DNA of 64,000 nt from Helianthus annuus (taxonomy: Eukaryota; Streptophyta; Magnoliopsida; Asterales; Asteraceae): contig NC_035444.2 in NCBI RefSeq assembly GCF_002127325.2, forward strand, positions 78,365,392 to 78,429,391, given 5' to 3'. The translations under genes were made by a program, and so were the position numbers. Each line of letters starts with the position of its first letter. Position 1 is the first letter of the stretch. Positions 58,495 through 64,000 of this stretch are shown here, piece after piece. The notes beneath the pieces were generated by a model that was not told the origin of the DNA, did not search any database, and worked only from the letters and a program-made list of their open reading frames with translations.

Positions 58495-59180
58495 ATTTTT
58501 TTTTCTATATTGTTTTTTTCTAGGTTTTTATTATTTTATTGTTTTATTAGTTTAAATTGATTTAAACATATTTTTATATAACTTTTAAGATACGATCAAA
58601 GTACCCGTTATCAAATAAGAAATCATAAAAATGAATGTGTAGTGATACCGATGTTGTTCGGTATGGTATGGTAGCGATACGGTAACCGGTTCATCGAAAA
58701 AAACACTAAAAATAAGTATTCATACTGATACAAATGTTGTTCAATCGGTTTTAATTGGATTTGATACGATAGTGACACAATATCTTTTTTCAAAAAAAAA
58801 AATATATATATCGTAATGTTGAAATAAAAAGAGGGGAACAATTGTTTTTAAGTTTTTTCAATATTGTTTTTACTATGGTTTTATTATTTTATTGGTTTAT
58901 TACTTTAATTGATTTAAATATTTTTTTTTACTCTCATGTAACTTTTAAGATATAATCAAAGTACTCGTTATCAAACAGACTACAATAAAAATGGATGTAT
59001 AGCGGTACCGATGATGCTCGGTATAGTATAGTATGGTAGCGAAACAGTATCTGTTTATCGAACGCAAAAAGAAGAAAAATAGATACTAGTATCGACATAA
59101 TCGGTTTCGATTAGGCTTGGTACGATAGCGCCAGAATATCCGTTTTCAAAACAAATATCGTAATGTTGAAATAAAATAAA
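58495..59180. repeat. Imperfect tandem duplication, about 340 bp, 2 copies
   Basis: 58495-58845 and 58846-59180 share the order TATTGTTTTT, TTTTATTATTTTATTG, AACTTTTAAGATA, GATCAAAGTACCCGTTATCA and GATGTTGTTCGGTATGGTA. AT-rich, non-coding. Lies just outside the Helitron end. Confidence 0.75.
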
Positions 59181-59420
59181 CATAAAATGCAAACGAATCG
59201 AACCAATATCAACTGAACAACATATATAGGTACCATATCAATATGTGTTTTTTTTGTTTTCGATCGATGTAGCGTTTTCTCTTTCAATTACTATATCGAG
59301 TGCAGGTACCGTAACAAACCAAATTGATACCAACTTAATCCTGTCGTGAAGCGTATATCACTAGTTACTATTACAATTCAAGATTTGGGAAGGGGGTTGG
59401 TGGGCTAGGGTAGTTACATG

Positions 59421-59966
59421 CAATGTTTTAAATACCGGTATGAACTGGTCGGTTATACCGGTTAAACCGGATACCGGCTAATAAAGGCCAGCAAAACCTA
59501 AATACGGTATGTTATGTACCGCCGGTAAATCCAGTTCTACCGGTTCAAACCATTGAACCGGTTTGCATTATCTTAAAATTTGATTATTTTAATTATAATA
59601 AAATACGATATTAAGGTAACACCGACCTTCCATTGTTGGTAATTAACCCAATGTCTTTCATTCCAATATTTCATCGCTATTGTGAAACTGTTACCCACAT
59701 CGTCCAATTTAATATTGTTTATAAATAATAAAAATCCTCTTAAAATGCATAGCATTTTACAAGAAAATAGTTGTTTTTAGATAAAACCATAATCAGTTAT
59801 ATAAATTATTAAATCTTAATTGAGATTGAATTATTTTTTTAGATGAATTTGTATTTTATAGAATTATAGTGTTAACTATTAAGCTGGTTGAACCAACCGA
59901 TTCAACCGGTTAAACCATTTAAAAGTCTAACCCGGTATAAATAAAAAACCGATTTTTAAAACATTG
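59421..59966. mobile_element. hAT-type MITE, 546 bp, perfect 8-bp TSD
   Basis: Inverted ends CAATGTTTTAAA and TTTAAAACATTG are flanked by GTTACATG at 59413-59420 and 59967-59974. The subterminal regions are full of ACCGGTT motifs. No coding capacity. A different family from the TAGGG MITEs. Confidence 0.92.
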
Positions 59967-59974
59967 GTTACATG

Positions 59975-60313
59975 AAGGTTTCTAATAAGCTCGAAAGTTT
60001 TCAGAATTACCATTTGACCTGGTCAACCTAAAAATAAGAAATTATAGTAATCGTCAAATCCAAGCAACTCACTAACACCCCAACACCTAATAAAACAAAA
60101 CAAGAAAAACATGTGAATTAATGTACAAATCCACGAGTTGCAAAAAAATGAAATTAAGTTTGCAAGATTCTAAATCAGTAAATTTGTAGATTATTATACT
60201 GAATAATAAATCCTAATAATAATACCTAACTAATTAAGATGTAATTTACATCCCCGTTCAGATCTTTTCATTCTTCTATCATTCCACATATGTTGTAAAT
60301 CTTGTATAACTCC
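59975..60313. other. Intergenic
   Basis: AT-rich. No gene, repeat or element end is recognised. Confidence 0.6.
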
Positions 60314-60321
60314 CGAAACAC

Positions 60322-63300
60322 TAGGGGTGCTTAACAGATTGGGTTTACAGGTTGGTGGTTTAACCCGACCCGAACCCGAAAAAATACATGAACCCGAACA
60401 CTACCCGAACCCGAAAAATCCGCTAGACATACGAACCCGAATACGACTCGATTTTTCACGGGTTAACCCGAGCACGACCCACTTGACCCGAAAATTTATT
60501 TTTTTGCTCTAAAATTTGATAACCATAGTTAAAACAAAATCCAACATCATAAATTAATACTTACCACAAAATACATCCTTCAATAAGTTCTTTTGAACCA
60601 ACAAATAATAGGATGTCAAAAGTTATAAATTACCACAAAATACATTCTCCAAAATACTTAAAAGTACCAAAAGATGATAAAATTTAAAAAACAAATAAAG
60701 TTGCTTCAACAAAATATAACATGTGCTGGTTTTCAATCTTCACCATCCATTGCATCTTCACCATCATTGTGTTGAGAAATAACATCTTCAATAATAGCAT
60801 CCATTGCTTCCTTTTCTTTTGTTTGCAAACCTATGACAAAAAAATAAATGCACTAATATTCAACATTGAACAACATAGTACAACGAGATAAAAAAAGAAA
60901 TACAACATTACCTGAATCTCTAAAAAGCCAATCCCGACTACATATCAGTGACTCAACAATTTGTGGGGTTAATGTGCTACGATATTGATCTAGAATTCTT
61001 CCACCAATACTAAAAGAAGCTTCAGAAGCAACAGTTGATACTGGAATAGATAAAACATCTCTTGCCATTCTACACAAATTTGGATAACGATATGCATGTG
61101 CTTTCAAAAAATCAAGAACTTGGACATTTTGAGATAAATCAATTCTTTGTTCATCTAAATACATCTCAAGTTCACTCTTTTTCAAAGTTGTATTAATAGT
61201 GTCAAATGTTTCAAACTCCTACAAAATTATAAATAACAATCAAGCACTATGCAGGGAAAGTTAGACATAAGCAAAACAAAGAAATGGTGTGTACCTTCCA
61301 AACATCCATTGATTGTTGGTTGACTCTTGTTGCATTCTTAGACTTATCCACATCAGAAGCAACAGTAGCTGCTGACCCATGTTCTTTTTCTAAATACTCA
61401 TCATAAATGCCAAAAAGTGTGCTTTTTACCTTTTTGAACTCAACGGATTCTTCACCATACAGTCTATTATATGTTAACTCTAACATATGCAATTTATATC
61501 GAGGATCAAATATCACAGCCACAGCTAATACAAGATTAAATTCAGCCCAATATTTGTTAAATTTAGCAAACATTTATTCAGCTATTTGTTTCATAAAAGT
61601 ATCCGAACTTTTACAGGCTTCAACCAACTTTAGCTGAATGCGAAACACATGAGGAAAATACAGAGTGGATGTAGTATAATATGATCCTGAAAAGGCTTTA
61701 GTTGCATTGTCGAAGATTTCAAGAAAGCAACATATAGTTTCGATTCTCTTCCACTCCTCTAAAGATGGACAACATTTGAAGTTTGAATCACTTAGTTCCA
61801 GTTGATAGAAAGAAAGTTGATAGTACAAAGCACTTGAAAGCATTTTATACGTTGAATTCCATCTTGTAGGAACATCTTGAAGTAAACCTTTTTTATCATC
61901 AAGAGAAATACATTTTCTAAAACTATTTTTTCTTATATGTGAACCCTTTATATATTTGACACACTCTCTTACTTTGTCCACTGATACATCAATCTTTTTT
62001 AAACCCTCTTGCACAATTAGATTCAATATATGTGCACAACACCTTATGTGAAACAAAGCACCATCATACACTAACGCATCTTTCAACTTTAACTGAGAGC
62101 GAAGAATATTAACACAGATATCATTCGCAGATGCATTGTCTAGTGTGAGAGATAACAATTTCTTATCGATACCCCAATAAGCAACCAAAGTATGGATTTT
62201 TTCAGCTAAAGAGACTCCATTGTGAGGTGGAGGCATATATGAAAAGTTAAGAATTTTTTTATGCAAAACCCACTCACTATCAATGAAATGTGCTGTCAAA
62301 CTTATATAACCATCAGTAACTATAGAACTCCAACATTCGGACGTCACACAGATTTGACCAGGACATACACTTAATTCGTTTCGAACCTTACTAACTAATG
62401 AAGCATGCATTTTCTTTGCATCTGTTCTAGCAGTGTGCCTACTAAAAAAACTAACCTTCGGTTCCAAATACTTTAACAGATCTCTAATTCCTTCGTATTC
62501 CACAAAACTAAACGGTAAATCATGTCTAATAAGAGCCTGAACTAGCAACTCTCTAAATTTTCTTGACTAAATTGAGGATTTCTAGAAAGAAGCGGACCTT
62601 GATTAGAGGATAGAAGAAACTGGCCAATGTCTTTAGTTGTAATTTTCACACAGCTTTGTATGTGCCGATTTAGATTGCCCGTGCCATTCTTGCTATCAGC
62701 ACTATACTTGTTTCCACACTTTTTGCATTTACACATTAACTCCTCTCCCGGTTTTGTATCTAACATTTCAAAATAGTTCCATACCATTGAAATCAACTTT
62801 CTCTTTTTCCCCCTAACTTTGGATGCAACATTAGAATTCAAAGATTCAGTATCTTCATCATCATCATCGTTGATAATAACCGGTTCATTGTTACGATTAT
62901 CAATCACGGAATCTACAAAAAGTGTATTCGAAACAAACCATATTAATATAATTATATCACATATCTAATATCTTGAACTAAAAATAAGCAACATTACAAC
63001 TGAAACTAAACAAATGTTTAAAGATACCTTGCTTTTTTAAGTTTTTCTTCATTGTCGAAGATTATAACCTGCAGGCTGCAGCAAAAAAATAAGCATATAT
63101 CAGACCTGAGAGAACTCTGCCATAAACAGATAGGGTTTAAATTGACTGTAAGTGCGGTGAAATAACTGTGCTTTTCAAAGGAATTGTTAACTTGTTGATT
63201 ATATATGTTGATAGGGTTTAAAGAAATAACTGAGAGAACTCGATTGGATATGTTGATTATAACTGTGCATATATCAACCTGAGAGAACTTGATTGGAATA

Positions 63301-63878
63301 GATAAAGTTTAGAACTCCGATTGATTGGAAAAGATAGGGTTTATAAGATTATAACCAGGACTAGGACTGGGAAGCAAATCCTCAACGATTATAACTCTGT
63401 ATTCGCGAAGTGCCAGAATTACAGAAACAGTAGTATATATTGGACTTCTGGTGAAGGGTTTAGACGATTTAAGAACAGAGGTTGGCGCCTCAATGACGGA
63501 TCGTTTCATCTTCGATCTTGGAACGAGCAAATCTGGTACAGTTAAGCAAATCTACGATCTTGGAATGAAGCAAATCTACGGTCGCCAATGACCAATCAAT
63601 ATATGCGATCTTATGTTTACAATAAATTTTTAATTAAAAGCAAACCCTCAACTATTTATATTGGCAGAACCAACCCTACACTTATATATATATATATATA
63701 ATAAATGGGTTAACCCGAAAACCCGACGGGTTTGACCCGAACCTGACCTATTTAGCTAAACGGGTTTGCGGGTTCGACCTGAAACTGACCCGAACCCGTT
63801 TAGGGTAAACCCAAACCCAAAAAAGTCGTGTTAGGTTCGTGTCGGGTTTTCGTGTCGTGTCGAAAATTCACGCCCCTA
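60322..63878 (-). mobile_element. Element E: hAT transposon with transposase gene
   Basis: Ends TAGGGGTG and (complement) TAGGGGCG are flanked by the perfect 8-bp duplication CGAAACAC (60314-60321, 63879-63886). Subterminal regions on both sides carry repeated ACCCGAACCCG motifs in opposite orientation. The single gene is on the minus strand. At 3557 bp it is a full-length, possibly recently active element. Confidence 0.95.
60733..63052 (-). pseudogene. hAT transposase (BED finger, RICESLEEPER-like), four exons, two lesions
   Basis: The minus-strand exons I infer are 63052-63028, 62912-61295, 61218-60912 and 60830-60733, with GT-AG introns of 115, 76 and 81 bp. The product would be about 682 residues, the usual size. 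The BED zinc finger (CKCKKCGNKYSADSKNGTGN...HIQSC) is followed by the RNase H-like catalytic region (CVTSECWSSIVTDGYISLTA; LTLDNASANDICV). Next come HIRCCAHILNLIVQEGL, DVPTRWNSTYKML and the C-terminal dimerisation motif VSTVASEASFSIGGRILDQY. Lesions are a one-base loss near 62552 and a TAA at 61574-61576. It cuts and pastes the element using the TAGGGG ends. Confidence 0.9.
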
Positions 63879-63886
63879 CGAAACAC

Positions 63887-64000
63887 ATCTTTAAAGCTTC
63901 GCGTACCTACAAACAGTGGCGAAGCTTGATATTTCCGACCCGAGGTCGAAAACGTATATACCCAAAAATTCTATACGGAAACTACATACTCTCTACTACT
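63887..64000. other. Possible start of a further element, cut by window end
   Basis: ACAGTGGCGAAGCTTGATAT resembles the common plant repeat terminus CAGTGGCGGAGC. Too little remains to classify. Confidence 0.3.

Overview
The window reads as nuclear DNA of a flowering plant, probably a daisy-family (Asteraceae) genome. The evidence is very low gene density, nested Ty3/gypsy LTR retrotransposons primed by initiator tRNA-Met, hAT, Mutator-like and Helitron elements, a piece of inserted plastid DNA (rpoC2 plus 23S rRNA), and one NB-ARC-LRR resistance-type gene. The family assignment is inference from the style of the repeats. No prokaryotic, organellar or viral genome features were found.

Layout. 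1-635 is the 3' end of an LTR whose family recurs as a solo LTR at 44228-46606. 636-1971 looks like part of a minus-strand LTR carrying a TCGGAC motif array. 2345 to about 17930 is element A, a minus-strand Tat-type gypsy element with a second, archaeal-type RNase H. It is split by element B (5771-14496, a plus-strand chromovirus-like gypsy element with both LTRs) and by a 660-bp hAT MITE with a perfect 8-bp target duplication (15390-16049). B itself holds a 1.16-kb Mutator-like element with long terminal inverted repeats (7291-8447). 18463-19363 is another hAT-like non-autonomous element. 19838-23089 is a 3.25-kb foldback element built from the palindrome ATACGCTGCGTAT and 61-bp tandem repeats. 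It ends about 160 bp from the stop codon of the only clearly intact host gene, a coiled-coil NB-ARC-LRR gene (26007-23254, minus).

26849-58452 is bounded by Helitron-like ends: 5' TC..., and 3' hairpin plus CTAG, inserted between A and T. Inside it are a plastid-DNA insertion flanked by a perfect 68-bp duplication, several foldback copies, 18-bp minisatellites, segmental duplications and a large passenger ORF that has its own TATA box. Two retrotransposons landed in it later. Element D (37316-40651, minus, non-coding, 466-bp LTRs) has TSD TAACA. Element C (42908-55432, chromovirus gypsy) has TSD ATACT and splits the passenger ORF in frame. C's 5' LTR was then hit by a further LTR element, now a solo LTR with TSD GATAG.

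The right end holds a 546-bp hAT MITE (59421-59966, TSD GTTACATG) and a nearly intact 3.56-kb hAT element (60322-63878, TSD CGAAACAC). That element carries a four-exon BED-finger transposase gene broken only by one frameshift and one stop.

The nesting gives relative ages: A is older than B and the MITE, and the Helitron is older than C and D, with the solo LTR youngest in that stack. Most retroelement genes are pseudogenes. The NLR and perhaps the hAT transposase are the only protein genes close to intact.
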